Shown here: positions 13,853-22,805 of the stretch, piece by piece
Numbering within the stretch: the first letter of the stretch is position 1
Layout of the letters: each line of letters begins with the position of its first letter
NCBI GenBank assembly: GCA_947176975.1
Contig: CAMWSW010000001.1
Span: forward strand, 1 to 30,524
Source of the DNA: an uncultured Clostridia bacterium
GTDB lineage: Bacteria > Bacillota > Clostridia > Christensenellales > UBA3700
Direction of reading: 5' to 3'
Length of the DNA: 30,524 nt
Program-made: the position numbers and the translations under genes
The notes under the pieces: generated by a model
The model's input: only the letters and a program-made list of their open reading frames with translations
Database searches by the model: none
What the model was told of the DNA's origin: nothing

Positions 13853-14762
13853 AAATAGATATATTTGGTTTGACGGTAAGATAATGGACGTCAACGACGC
13901 AAAGGTAAACGTGCTTGCTCCTACGTCCCAGTTTGGATTAAACGTTTTTGAGGGTGTGCGTTGCTATTACAACGAAAGCAAAGAGCAGTTATATGCTTTT
14001 CGTTTGGACGATCATATAAGACGGCTAAAGCGTTCGCAGAAACTTATGTGTATTGATGATAAATTTACGTTTGAAGAACTAAAGAAAGCTTTTTTGGATA
14101 CAGTACTTGCTAATAATTATTGCGAAGATATTGCGGTAAGGCAGACTTTATTTATAGACGGATTCGGCTCGTGGAGTTCAACAAGTCCCGTGAATATGTT
14201 TATATCTCCCGTACCTAAAAAGAAAACGAATGCCGAATACAATAAAAAAGGTTTACGTTGCAGTATAAGTTCTTGGCGACGTATATCCGACAACTCACTC
14301 TCTCCGAGAATAAAGTGCGGAGCAAATTATATCAATAGTCGGATGGCGCAACTCGAAGCGTTGAGAAACGGTTATGACACCGCAATATTTATCAACGAAA
14401 ACGGTACTGTGTCGGAAGGTCCCGGTTCATGTTTGTTTATGGTTAGAGACGGCGTATTGTACACGCCGCTTTTGACAGACAGTGTGTTGGAAAGCATAAC
14501 GAGAGATACCGTAATCAAGATTGCGAGAGACGATCTAAAAATCCAAGTTGTGGAAAGAAGTATCGACCGCACGGAATTATATACGTGCGATGAGGCTTTC
14601 CTGTGCGGTTCGGCAATGGAGATAACGCCTATACTGTCAGTGGATAAGTATGAGATTCTTACGAAGGAAAATTCGCTTACGGAAACAATTCATAAGTTGT
14701 ATTTGCAAATTGTCAGAGGGGAATACTCGAAATATAAAGAATGGTTGACGGAGGTATATTAA
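13842..14762 (+). CDS. Class-IV aminotransferase (branched-chain aminotransferase-like)
   Basis: A PLP enzyme transferring an amino group to a 2-oxo acid; 306 aa. Marks are FGLNVFEGVRCY (31-42), Arg61, PLP Lys158 in PRIKCGANYINS, Glu192 in VSEGPGSCLFMV, ITRDTV, and FLCGSAMEITPI (253-264). Start is GTG 13842, 7 nt after GAGGAAG; the ATG at 13788 lies inside the preceding gene and would add 18 lysine-rich residues. The overlap with the phosphoglycosyl transferase is 11 nt. D-amino-acid transaminases and aminodeoxychorismate lyases share the fold, but the length and the Lys/Glu motifs fit the IlvE group best. With the aldolase and decarboxylase it may form a small pathway for an amine or amino-acid decoration (inference). 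Confidence 0.88.
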   Translation: MKTENRYIWFDGKIMDVNDAKVNVLAPTSQFGLNVFEGVRCYYNESKEQLYAFRLDDHIRRLKRSQKLMCIDDKFTFEELKKAFLDTVLANNYCEDIAVRQTLFIDGFGSWSSTSPVNMFISPVPKKKTNAEYNKKGLRCSISSWRRISDNSLSPRIKCGANYINSRMAQLEALRNGYDTAIFINENGTVSEGPGSCLFMVRDGVLYTPLLTDSVLESITRDTVIKIARDDLKIQVVERSIDRTELYTCDEAFLCGSAMEITPILSVDKYEILTKENSLTETIHKLYLQIVRGEYSKYKEWLTEVY

Positions 14763-14766
14763 GAGC

Positions 14767-15612
14767 GTGACTAAAGAATTTTCTGTATTGATGACGACCT
14801 ATCGCGGAGAAACTCCCGAATTTTTAGAAGCGTCGCTCAACAGTACTTTGATAGATCAGACTGTTACTCCGAGTCAAATGGTGTTGGTAGTCGACGGACC
14901 TATTCCGGACGAATTAAATGAGGTGATACTCAAATATAAAGAGATGTTTCCCGAAATAATGGAAGTGGTATATTCTCCCGAAAATCAGGGGCAGAGTAAA
15001 GCGTCGGCTTTAGGTCTGCAATATATCAAGAACGAGATTCTTGCCCGAATGGATTCGGACGACGTATGCGTAAGAGATAGATTCGAGCGTGAGTATAACG
15101 TTTTGCAAGAACGTGATAATATATCTGTTGTCGGCGGTTGGATAGCGGAATTTGACAACGATCCGGAATCAGTCAGCACAATTCGTGAAGTTCCGGAAAA
15201 TCACGATGATATCGTAAGAATGTTCCGCAAAAGAATGCCCCTTAACAATATGACTGTAATGATGCGCAAGGAGGCTCTTATACAGGCAGGAGGTTATGGC
15301 AGAGATACGGTAAACGAAGATTATTCCGTCTACGCTCATATGTGGGTCAGCGGGGCGCAATTTTATAATATACAAGATGTTCTAGTGAAAGCTCGCGTTG
15401 GCAATGATATGGTCGGCAGGCGTCAAGATATGAGGATATACAGAGATTGGAGAAAGGATCAAAAGTTTCTTCGTCAAAATGGTAAACATTCGCGTCTCAC
15501 CGCAGCGGTGAGCAACTTTAGATGTTTTTGCTTTATTATTACTCCGAAATGGGTAAAGAAGATACTATATAAAACTCTTTTGAGGAAAAAAATAAAATCT
15601 ACGGATAAATAA
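14767..15612 (+). CDS. Family 2 glycosyltransferase
   Basis: An inverting GT-A enzyme of 281 aa adding a sugar to the lipid-linked repeat unit at the inner face. N-terminal FSVLMTTYRGETPEFLEASL, VLVVDGP, DSD metal motif at 96-98 (LARMDSDDVCVRDR) and the acceptor region NEDYSVYAHM. The C-terminus is basic with an amphipathic stretch, likely membrane-associated. The start is GTG 14767; GGAGG at 14750-14754 is 12 nt away, somewhat far, but residues right after this start are needed for the fold. Donor and acceptor are unknown. Confidence 0.9.
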   Translation: MTKEFSVLMTTYRGETPEFLEASLNSTLIDQTVTPSQMVLVVDGPIPDELNEVILKYKEMFPEIMEVVYSPENQGQSKASALGLQYIKNEILARMDSDDVCVRDRFEREYNVLQERDNISVVGGWIAEFDNDPESVSTIREVPENHDDIVRMFRKRMPLNNMTVMMRKEALIQAGGYGRDTVNEDYSVYAHMWVSGAQFYNIQDVLVKARVGNDMVGRRQDMRIYRDWRKDQKFLRQNGKHSRLTAAVSNFRCFCFIITPKWVKKILYKTLLRKKIKSTDK

Positions 15613-15614
15613 AA

Positions 15615-16448
15615 ATGAATGAAGAATTGAGTTTGCAACAACTGAAAGATATCGAAATACAATTGCTGTCGAAGGTCCATAAGATTTGTGAGGAGCAAGG
15701 TTTTATCTATTCGTTAGGCGGCGGTACTTTACTAGGCGCGGTTAGACATGGCGGATTTATTCCGTGGGATGACGATATTGATATTATGATGCCACGCCCC
15801 GATTATGACGCGTTCATAGCCTACTGCTTATCCCATGATGACGTGCCGTTTAAGGTAAAGTCATGGGAGACGGATAAATCTTATGTAGATTTGTCTGCCA
15901 AGATTTACGATACGGAAACTGTGCTTGTCGACGAGAATACTTGTGAGTTTGAAGAAAAGATAGGAGTATTCATTGACATATTTCCTATAGACGGATTGGC
16001 GAATACCTATAAAAAAGCAAAAAAAGTATTTAATTCTACGTCGTTCGATAGGGCTCTACTTGTTGCGGCGCAGTGGAAAAGATATTTTAAATCCAAGACT
16101 CACGCGTGGTATTACGAGCCTTTCAGATTGGGTATGTTTATACTAAGTCGCTTTGTCAATAAACAAAAACTGTTTGATAAAATTCAGAATAAATACAAAA
16201 AGATTGATTTCTGCAATGTGGAATTTGCTGCAGCCGTAGGCGGAGCTTATCGTGAAAAGGAAATACTTGAGAAGAGCGTATTTACGGATTTGACCAAGTT
16301 GCCTTTTGAAAATGAAGAGTTTTGCGCAATCGCTCAGTATGATACGTATTTGTCGAGTATTTACGGAGATTATATGAAATTGCCACCGGAGGAAAAGAGA
16401 ATGTCACACCATTCGTTCAAGGCGTATTACAAGGAGGCTGAAAGATAA
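15615..16448 (+). CDS. LicD-family phosphotransferase
   Basis: A nucleotidyltransferase-fold enzyme of 277 aa. The hallmark lies at 35-57 (GGGTLLGAVRHGGFIPWDDD then IDI), with metal-binding Asp52-Asp54 and Asp56, followed by VFIDIFPIDGL. LicD transfers phosphocholine from CDP-choline to glycans; eukaryotic relatives (fukutin, FKRP) transfer ribitol phosphate from CDP-ribitol. Here it probably adds a phospho-alcohol or phospho-amine from a CDP donor to the glycan. The IspD-like cytidylyltransferase at 18756 is a plausible donor maker. It starts 2 nt after the GT2 stop and has no clear Shine-Dalgarno site, so it may depend on coupling. Its stop overlaps the next ATG (TAATG). Confidence 0.92.
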   Translation: MNEELSLQQLKDIEIQLLSKVHKICEEQGFIYSLGGGTLLGAVRHGGFIPWDDDIDIMMPRPDYDAFIAYCLSHDDVPFKVKSWETDKSYVDLSAKIYDTETVLVDENTCEFEEKIGVFIDIFPIDGLANTYKKAKKVFNSTSFDRALLVAAQWKRYFKSKTHAWYYEPFRLGMFILSRFVNKQKLFDKIQNKYKKIDFCNVEFAAAVGGAYREKEILEKSVFTDLTKLPFENEEFCAIAQYDTYLSSIYGDYMKLPPEEKRMSHHSFKAYYKEAER

Positions 16449-17371
16449 TGGATAGTGTCGCGGTGTTGTTGAGTACGTATAACGGTGAAAAATTTCTTAA
16501 TGAGCAACTTGACAGTATCTTAAACCAAAGCGGAGTTGCTGTTGAACTATTTATTCGCGATGACGGCTCAAAAGATTCAACTTTGGGATTGCTTGCGACT
16601 TATGCGGAAAAGTATAAGAACATACACTTATTTTTTGAGCAAAACGTTGGCGTGGGCAACAGTTTTATGAATTTGTTATATTCAGTCGGGGCAGAATACG
16701 ATTACTATTCCTTTGCTGATCAAGACGATATTTGGGAAGAAAGCAAACTGTCGGAAGCTGTTTCAATGCTCGCTCAAAACGCTAAGGTCTTGTATGCGTC
16801 CAATCAAGAGTGTGTGGATAAATATGGTAATTCGCTGGGTTTGAGGTATGGCATCGACAGCGAGATTCATCTTGATCCTATTGCAATTTTGGAGAAGAAT
16901 ACGTTGGCGGGTTGTACTATGGTTTTTAAGCGGGAGTTGTATGATATCATCACGGTCAAAAACAGTCGACCTTCGGAGGAATTGTTGCGCAATAGGATTC
17001 ATGACGTATGGTTGGCTATGACAGCATCTATTAACGGCGGAATAATCTATGACGAGCGCTCGTTCATTAAATATCGTCAGCATGAAAATAACGTCGTTGG
17101 CGCATATGAGGACGGCATTACAAAAAAAATCAAAGAAAAAACAAAAAAAGTTTTTAAAAAAAAGTTTCGCAACGGTAGGAGTTGGTTAGCAAAAGAAATA
17201 CTCGAAAAGTTTCCTGAGCAAGCAAAGAATTTTCCGTTGATAAAAGTATGCGCGGATATAAATACTTTTAGCGGAAAAAGTAGAATAATGAAGAACAACA
17301 AATTGCTTCGTTCGTATACCAAAGAGAGCTATTTCGGTTTTATGATGAAAGTAGCATTGGGATATTTTTAA
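16448..17371 (+). CDS. Family 2 glycosyltransferase, rhamnosyltransferase-like
   Basis: 307 aa. VAVLLSTYNGEKFLNEQLDSIL at the N-terminus, donor-binding DDGS (38-41), metal motif ADQDDIW (90-96), then a region with FIKYRQHENNVVG that is typical of RgpB/WbbL-like rhamnosyl- or galactosyltransferases. A lysine-rich stretch (about 225-245) may contact the membrane. AAGGAGG lies 10-11 nt before ATG 16448, whose A is shared with the LicD stop. With the rml genes at the end of the operon, transfer of L-rhamnose is a reasonable guess but not proven. Confidence 0.9.
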   Translation: MDSVAVLLSTYNGEKFLNEQLDSILNQSGVAVELFIRDDGSKDSTLGLLATYAEKYKNIHLFFEQNVGVGNSFMNLLYSVGAEYDYYSFADQDDIWEESKLSEAVSMLAQNAKVLYASNQECVDKYGNSLGLRYGIDSEIHLDPIAILEKNTLAGCTMVFKRELYDIITVKNSRPSEELLRNRIHDVWLAMTASINGGIIYDERSFIKYRQHENNVVGAYEDGITKKIKEKTKKVFKKKFRNGRSWLAKEILEKFPEQAKNFPLIKVCADINTFSGKSRIMKNNKLLRSYTKESYFGFMMKVALGYF

Positions 17372-17398
17372 GATAATAGGAGGAATACTCAAAATCTA

Positions 17399-18754
17399 AT
17401 GGCAGTACTGATGCTGGTAATTTTATTGGCGCTTTTGACGACAGCGTATTTTTGGGGCAAGCGGGATTTACTCTCGCCTTGGTTTTTGCTGTGCTTAGCC
17501 ATACTTGCATCGTATTTGATAGTTTTGCTGAACTATAATAATTGGGATGTTAAGATAAACGGTACTTTCGTACTTTATATCACCACAGCGTTGATTTCTT
17601 TCGGTATCGGGGCTTTTGTTGTTAAGATATTTTCGCCGAGTAAACTCGTCACAGCAACGCACTTGGAAAGAGTATCGTTGAAAAAGGAATTGCCAAGTAA
17701 ACGCTATCCGGAGATATTTTTTATCGTTGTTTCTGTGATTGCCGCAGTATTGTACTGTTGGAAGGTTTTATCCGACGTCGGAGGAAGCGGTTCGATAAGC
17801 GAAAGGATAAGACATATATATGACAGCGTTGTCGGAGGGTATTCTCCCGGCTTTGTTTTTAATCAATGTCTTGAGTTGACTTTTGCAATAGCTTATATCA
17901 ATGTGTACAGGCTTTTTCAAGAAATTTATTCTCGATGTAGAGTAATAAGTATTTTGAATTTATTGATTCCAATATTAGTTTTTATTGTTGTAATTATGGT
18001 CTCATCGGATAGAAATATCTTTTTGAGATTTGCTATTTATTTTATTTGTTTGTTTGTACTTTTCTTTAGAGAGAATTCCAAGAAGAGAAACGTAAACAAA
18101 AGTATTGTCTTTAAAGTATCGATACTTCTCTTGATTCTCGTAATAATATTTTTCCTTTTAGGTAAAAGCAAACAGTACAGTTCGGGAATCTTTAAGTCGG
18201 TAAGCATATATGGCGGATCGGGACTTTATGATTTCAATTTGTGGATAGCGGATTTTGACCAGTCTCTTTTACATGGGCAGTCTACTTTCTCGGTATTTAT
18301 TACTATGTTCAATTCGATATTCGGACGTTTTGGATTTGTTTTGCCGAATGCAAACATTGACAGAATTGATGAGTTTATAGAATTTAGCGCGTCGAACGGA
18401 TACGTATTCAGTTCTAATATCTATACAGCTTTAAGACCTTATGTAGAAGATTTCGGATACTTCGGCGTCATACTGTTTCCATTTATAATAGGTATGTTTT
18501 ATCAGTGGCTTTTTGTTAAAATGAAAAAGAGTAAGTACGGATACAATTGGATTTTGTACTGTATGTTGATATATCCCATAGTATTCTTCCCGATATTGGA
18601 ACAGTTGATAAGAAGATTCCATCTCGGTTTCATTTACGAGATTGCTTGGGTTGCTATAGTTTATCATTTAGTATATGGGAATAAAGTGGTGCGTATTCAA
18701 GAAATGGGTACTGCAAAACAAGTAACTAAAACCGCTCAAAATGGAGGAGTGTAA
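17399..18754 (+). CDS. Wzy-like oligosaccharide repeat-unit polymerase
   Basis: A polytopic membrane protein of 451 aa with about ten or eleven hydrophobic segments. A large outer loop near the middle (about residues 260-345) includes RFGFVLPNANIDRIDEF and FSSNIYTALRPYVEDFG. The position between glycosyltransferases and the flippase, and the topology, fit polymerisation of lipid-linked repeats on the outer face. Sequence is poorly conserved in this class, so the call rests on topology, the NIYTALRPYVEDFG-like motif and context. The AGGAGG at 17378-17383 lies 15 nt from ATG 17399, unusually far; no better start is in frame. Confidence 0.85.
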   Translation: MAVLMLVILLALLTTAYFWGKRDLLSPWFLLCLAILASYLIVLLNYNNWDVKINGTFVLYITTALISFGIGAFVVKIFSPSKLVTATHLERVSLKKELPSKRYPEIFFIVVSVIAAVLYCWKVLSDVGGSGSISERIRHIYDSVVGGYSPGFVFNQCLELTFAIAYINVYRLFQEIYSRCRVISILNLLIPILVFIVVIMVSSDRNIFLRFAIYFICLFVLFFRENSKKRNVNKSIVFKVSILLLILVIIFFLLGKSKQYSSGIFKSVSIYGGSGLYDFNLWIADFDQSLLHGQSTFSVFITMFNSIFGRFGFVLPNANIDRIDEFIEFSASNGYVFSSNIYTALRPYVEDFGYFGVILFPFIIGMFYQWLFVKMKKSKYGYNWILYCMLIYPIVFFPILEQLIRRFHLGFIYEIAWVAIVYHLVYGNKVVRIQEMGTAKQVTKTAQNGGV

Positions 18755-18755
18755 A

Positions 18756-19496
18756 ATGAAGAATATAGGCGTCATTTTTGCAGGCGGCGTAGGCAGCCGA
18801 ATGAAAAGCAAAACAAAACCGAAACAGTTTTTGGAAATATACGGCAAACCGATAATGATACACACTTTGGAGCATTTTGAGAACAATGACGAAATAGATG
18901 CCGTAGTGATAGCTTGCGTGAAAGAATGGATACCCTATTTGGAAGAGCTATTATACAAATTTCGAATAGAAAAAGTTAAAAAAATTGTCGGAGGCGGAGA
19001 GACAGGACAGTTATCGATTTACGCGGGACTTAAGGCAGCTAAAGAGGTCGTAGGCAATGAAAATGCGATAGTACTTATACACGACGGAGTTCGACCGTTG
19101 ATAAATGCAAAACTTTTATCTGAAAACATAAGTTGCGTAAAAGAACACGGCTCTGCAATTACTGCCGGTATAGTGAAAGAGACGATCGTCGTGTTGAACG
19201 ACGACGGGGTCATAGAGCAAGTGCCTTCAAGAAAGAATTCCAGAGTGGCAAAGGCTCCGCAGAGTTTCTATTTGGACGATATACTTAACGTTCACGAAAA
19301 AGCCTTGAGCGACGGTTTGCGCGATTCTATTGATTCATGCACGCTCATGAAAATGTATGGATATACGTTGCATATGATAGACGGCCCATACGAAAATATA
19401 AAAATCACTACTCCCGATGATTATTATACTATGCGCGCCATAATGCAAGCAAAGGAAAATGCTCAAATATACGGATATGACGACCAAGAGGATTGA
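18756..19496 (+). CDS. IspD/TarI-like cytidylyltransferase
   Basis: Transfers CMP from CTP to a phosphorylated alcohol; 246 aa. CTP-binding loop AGGVGSRMKSKTKPKQFLEI (9-28), VVIACVKEWIP, VLIHDGVRPLI, and RVAKAPQSFYLDDI. This pattern is shared by IspD (MEP pathway), TarI (ribitol-5-phosphate) and human ISPD/CRPPA. Location among glycan genes and next to an SDR and near licD favours a CDP-alditol such as CDP-ribitol over isoprenoid synthesis. ATG 18756 follows GGAGG by 8 nt; the upstream ATG 18741 overlaps this ribosome site and is rejected. It starts 1 nt after the Wzy stop. Confidence 0.9.
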   Translation: MKNIGVIFAGGVGSRMKSKTKPKQFLEIYGKPIMIHTLEHFENNDEIDAVVIACVKEWIPYLEELLYKFRIEKVKKIVGGGETGQLSIYAGLKAAKEVVGNENAIVLIHDGVRPLINAKLLSENISCVKEHGSAITAGIVKETIVVLNDDGVIEQVPSRKNSRVAKAPQSFYLDDILNVHEKALSDGLRDSIDSCTLMKMYGYTLHMIDGPYENIKITTPDDYYTMRAIMQAKENAQIYGYDDQED

Positions 19497-19500
19497 CAGT

Positions 19501-20490
19501 ATGAATGATTTTTCGGGCAAGCGAGTTTTGATAACGGGAGCAAGCGGTTTGATTGGCAAAGCGCTTACGCGTAAACTTTTGCAATACGGAGCAAAAGTAA
19601 TTGCAATGGTAAGAAACGAGCAAAAGGCTCGCGATGCGTTTTCCGATCTTGCCGAGGAGAATATCCAATATTTGGTAGCAGACGTGATGACGGCAGAGAC
19701 TAAAGATGTAGGCGCCGATTATATTATTCACGGAGCGAGTATAACGTCAAGTCGCGCTTTTATTGATGAGCCGGTAAACGTAATTATGGGTGCGGTCGCA
19801 GGGACTAAAAATTTGTTGGAAATAGCTCGCGTCAATAACGTAAAATCGTTTGTTTATCTGTCATCAATGGAGATTTACGGAATGCCGTCGGACGATGCGA
19901 AGATTTTGGAAAACAACGCGTCAAATTTGAACACAATGACACCGAGGTCGGGATATCCCGAAAGCAAGCGTTTGTGCGAGTGTCTATGCGCATCTTATGC
20001 GACGCAATACGGAGTACCGGCAAAAGTAGTTAGGTTGACTCAAACTTTCGGGCCGGGAGTTGCTTATGATGATTCGCGTGTTTTTGCTGAATTTGCCCGT
20101 TGTGCTTTGGAGCAACGGGACATAGTGTTGAAAACCAAAGGGGAGACAAAGAGGAATTATTTGTTTACGGAAGATGCAGCGGAAGCAATATTGACAGTAC
20201 TTTTACGGGGAGTCGTAGGAGAGGCTTATAATGCTGCGAACGAAGATACTTATTGCAGCATATACCAAATGGCTCAACTTGTGGCGAAAAATTTTGGTCA
20301 GGGAAAAGTCAAGGTCAGAATTGAAGAGGAAAAGGATATTTCACGTTTTGGATTTGCGCCTACATTAAAAATGAATCTTGACTGCAGTAAACTTAAGGCA
20401 TTGGGTTGGCAGGCGCAAGTTGGACTTGAAACGGCCTTTGAGCGCATGATAGAATATATGAAAAGTGTCAAATCGGGAAGGAGAGGTTAG
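19501..20490 (+). CDS. Extended SDR, NAD-dependent epimerase/dehydratase
   Basis: A sugar- or alditol-modifying oxidoreductase of 329 aa. Rossmann motif TGASGLIG (12-19), Ser121-Ser122 (YLSSMEIYG), catalytic Tyr152/Lys156 in GYPESKRLCE, and the substrate-domain RNYLFTEDAAEAI. It starts 4 nt after the cytidylyltransferase gene, with AGAGGA about 8 nt before ATG 19501; the ATG at 19459 lies inside the previous gene. In Haemophilus Acs1/Bcs1 a cytidylyltransferase is fused to a classical SDR that reduces ribulose 5-phosphate; this neighbour is of the extended type, so epimerisation or dehydration of a nucleotide-bound sugar is at least as likely. Substrate unknown. Confidence 0.88.
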   Translation: MNDFSGKRVLITGASGLIGKALTRKLLQYGAKVIAMVRNEQKARDAFSDLAEENIQYLVADVMTAETKDVGADYIIHGASITSSRAFIDEPVNVIMGAVAGTKNLLEIARVNNVKSFVYLSSMEIYGMPSDDAKILENNASNLNTMTPRSGYPESKRLCECLCASYATQYGVPAKVVRLTQTFGPGVAYDDSRVFAEFARCALEQRDIVLKTKGETKRNYLFTEDAAEAILTVLLRGVVGEAYNAANEDTYCSIYQMAQLVAKNFGQGKVKVRIEEEKDISRFGFAPTLKMNLDCSKLKALGWQAQVGLETAFERMIEYMKSVKSGRRG

Positions 20491-20499
20491 AGCTATAAT

Positions 20500-21930
20500 A
20501 TGGCGCAACGTATTACTACCAAAAAATTTGCGAAGAACGTTTTAGTTTCCATAGGTACGCAAGTCATATCGATGGCAGTAAGTTTTTTACTGAGCTTAAT
20601 TGTACCTAAATACATAGGCAAGATTTCCTATGCCGATTGGCAAACTTATGTTCTTTATGTCGGTTACGTTGGCGTGTTGCATTTTGGGCTTCTAGACGGT
20701 ATAGTATTACGTTACGCGAAATACGATTATGAAGAATTAGATAAAGCCAGATTGCGTTCGCAGTTTACGATTTTGCTTGTATTTACGTCTATAGTCACGA
20801 TTTCGGTAGCAGCTATTTCGCTTTCGGTTTTGACTGGCTCAAATCGTTTGATTTTCGCGCTTGTAGCAGTAGGTGTAATAACAAAAAATATGGTAACGTA
20901 CGGCCTGTATATGTTGCAGATTACCAATCGTATTGGGAAATACGCAATATCGGTAATCGCGCAAAGATTGACTTACGGTATTGTGGTCGTAATTTTGCTG
21001 GCGCTGAGAGTAGATGATTTTGTTTGGTACTGCGTAGCGGATCTTTGCGGCGATTTTGCGGGAATAGTCGTCGGAATGTTCTTTAATCGCGGTTTGTATT
21101 TGGGACGCACTTTAGCGCCGAAAGAAGCTTTTAAGGAACTTGGGACAAATATAGCTTCGGGAATAGTTTTGATGATGGCCAACTGGTCGGCAATGCTAAT
21201 GGTCGGTAGCGCAAAAATGATAATACAGTGGCATTGGGATAAAATAACATTCGGACAAGTATCTTTTGCTTTTTCGGCGTCAAATGTTTTTTTGACTTTC
21301 ATTACGGCTATAAGCGTGGTACTATTCCCGTCGTTGAAAAGGATTGATCAGGAAAAACTACCTGTGATGTACAAAAAAATAAGAGAAATTCTTTCCCCAT
21401 TATTGTTTTTTGCAATGATATTTTATTTTGTGGGTTGCAAAATCTTAGAGGTATGGTTGCCGCAATATACTGACAGTTTGATTTGGTTGGGCGTATTGTT
21501 GCCACTAATAATCTATACCTCAAAAGTTAGTCTTCTCACAAATAATTATCTCAAAGTTTATCGCAAAGAGAAGACAATGCTGGTGGTCAATTTGATTTCA
21601 ATTGTCGTAGGTATATTGACATTTGTCTTGGGCGCGTACGTGTTTAATAATTTATATGTCGTCTTAGGCGGAGTAGTCTTTGTAATTATGCTTAATTCAA
21701 TATTGTCTGAGATATGCGTGCTGAGAATCATAAAGGTTAAAATAATCGCAGAGTTTATTGTCGAGGCCACGATGACATTGGCGTTTATACTTTGCGCGTG
21801 CCTGTGTAGCCGATTGGTTGGATTTTTGATATATCTCGGAGCGTTCGCTATATACTGTTTGATTAATTATAAGTCTATATTGTCTAATCTAAAAAACATA
21901 TTTAAACGAAAGAGAGGTGAAAATTTATGA
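20500..21930 (+). CDS. Wzx-like polysaccharide flippase
   Basis: A MATE-like membrane protein of 476 aa with about 12-14 hydrophobic segments, translocating the undecaprenyl-linked repeat unit across the membrane. The N-terminus (KNVLVSIGTQVISMAVSFLL, then LIVPKYIG) is typical of the oligosaccharide flippase family, and the C-terminus ends in a basic stretch (FKRKRGENL). It starts 9 nt after the SDR stop, with GGAGAGG about 13 nt before ATG 20500, and overlaps rmlA by 4 nt (ATGA). It works with the Wzy-like protein at 17399. Confidence 0.92.
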   Translation: MAQRITTKKFAKNVLVSIGTQVISMAVSFLLSLIVPKYIGKISYADWQTYVLYVGYVGVLHFGLLDGIVLRYAKYDYEELDKARLRSQFTILLVFTSIVTISVAAISLSVLTGSNRLIFALVAVGVITKNMVTYGLYMLQITNRIGKYAISVIAQRLTYGIVVVILLALRVDDFVWYCVADLCGDFAGIVVGMFFNRGLYLGRTLAPKEAFKELGTNIASGIVLMMANWSAMLMVGSAKMIIQWHWDKITFGQVSFAFSASNVFLTFITAISVVLFPSLKRIDQEKLPVMYKKIREILSPLLFFAMIFYFVGCKILEVWLPQYTDSLIWLGVLLPLIIYTSKVSLLTNNYLKVYRKEKTMLVVNLISIVVGILTFVLGAYVFNNLYVVLGGVVFVIMLNSILSEICVLRIIKVKIIAEFIVEATMTLAFILCACLCSRLVGFLIYLGAFAIYCLINYKSILSNLKNIFKRKRGENL

Positions 21931-22805
21931 AAGGAATAATTCTTGCAGGCGGAAGCGGAACTAGGCTTTATCCCTTGACGAAAGTCACAAGCAAACAATT
22001 ATTGCCAGTCTATGACAAACCTATGATCTTTTATCCGTTGTCTACGCTTATGCAAGCTAATATAAGAGACATTCTCCTCATCTCGACGCCTACAGATTTA
22101 CCCAATTTTGAAAGACTTTTGGGTGACGGAAGTCAATTTGGAGTTAATCTCAGTTATTGTGTGCAACCTTCGCCTGACGGATTAGCGCAAGCGTTTTTGC
22201 TTGGAGAAGATTTTATAGGCGGAGACTCATGCGCTATGGTGCTTGGCGATAATATCTTCTATGGTAATAATTTTCATGATTACCTTCAACGCGCGTTAAA
22301 AAATGCGGAAAACGGAAAGGCTACGATATTCGGTTATCACGTCAATGACCCACAGCGTTTTGGCATTGTAGAGTTCGATAAAAATCACAAAGTTTTGTCG
22401 GTCGAAGAGAAGCCTAAAAAACCAAAATCGAATTTTTGCATAACAGGGTTGTATTTTTATGATAATCGAGTTGTTGAATATGCAAAAAAAATCAAGCCGT
22501 CTAAACGTGGCGAGTTGGAAATAACCGATTTGAATCAACTGTATCTTGACGCGGATGATTTGAATGTGGAGCTTCTCGGCAGCGGTTTTGCTTGGCTTGA
22601 TACCGGAACAATGGACAGTTTGCTTGAAGCATCTGAGTTTGTACAAATGATGAGTAAGCGTCAGGCAATAACTATATCTGCGCCGGAAGAAATTGCATAC
22701 AACAACGGGTGGATTTCAAAGGAGCAATTACTTGTTTCGGCAGAACAATATGGAAAATCTCCGTATGGAGAGCATTTAAAGAAAGTTGCGGAGGGTAATA
22801 TATAA
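21927..22805 (+). CDS. rmlA: Glucose-1-phosphate thymidylyltransferase
   Basis: The first step of dTDP-L-rhamnose synthesis: dTTP plus glucose 1-phosphate gives dTDP-glucose. 292 aa, full length for the family. N-terminal GIILAGGSGTRLYPLTKVTS, KQLLPVYDKPMIFYPLSTLM, VLGDNIFYG and FGIVEFDKNHKVLSVEEKPK are diagnostic. GAGAGGTG lies upstream of ATG 21927, which overlaps the flippase gene by 4 nt. The last base of its stop is the first base of the rmlB ATG. Confidence 0.97.
   Translation: MKGIILAGGSGTRLYPLTKVTSKQLLPVYDKPMIFYPLSTLMQANIRDILLISTPTDLPNFERLLGDGSQFGVNLSYCVQPSPDGLAQAFLLGEDFIGGDSCAMVLGDNIFYGNNFHDYLQRALKNAENGKATIFGYHVNDPQRFGIVEFDKNHKVLSVEEKPKKPKSNFCITGLYFYDNRVVEYAKKIKPSKRGELEITDLNQLYLDADDLNVELLGSGFAWLDTGTMDSLLEASEFVQMMSKRQAITISAPEEIAYNNGWISKEQLLVSAEQYGKSPYGEHLKKVAEGNI

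Noticed and set aside
18756..19496. Housekeeping ispD
   Set aside because: Motifs allow it, but the setting between Wzy, SDR and LicD genes favours a CDP-alditol enzyme. Not fully excluded.
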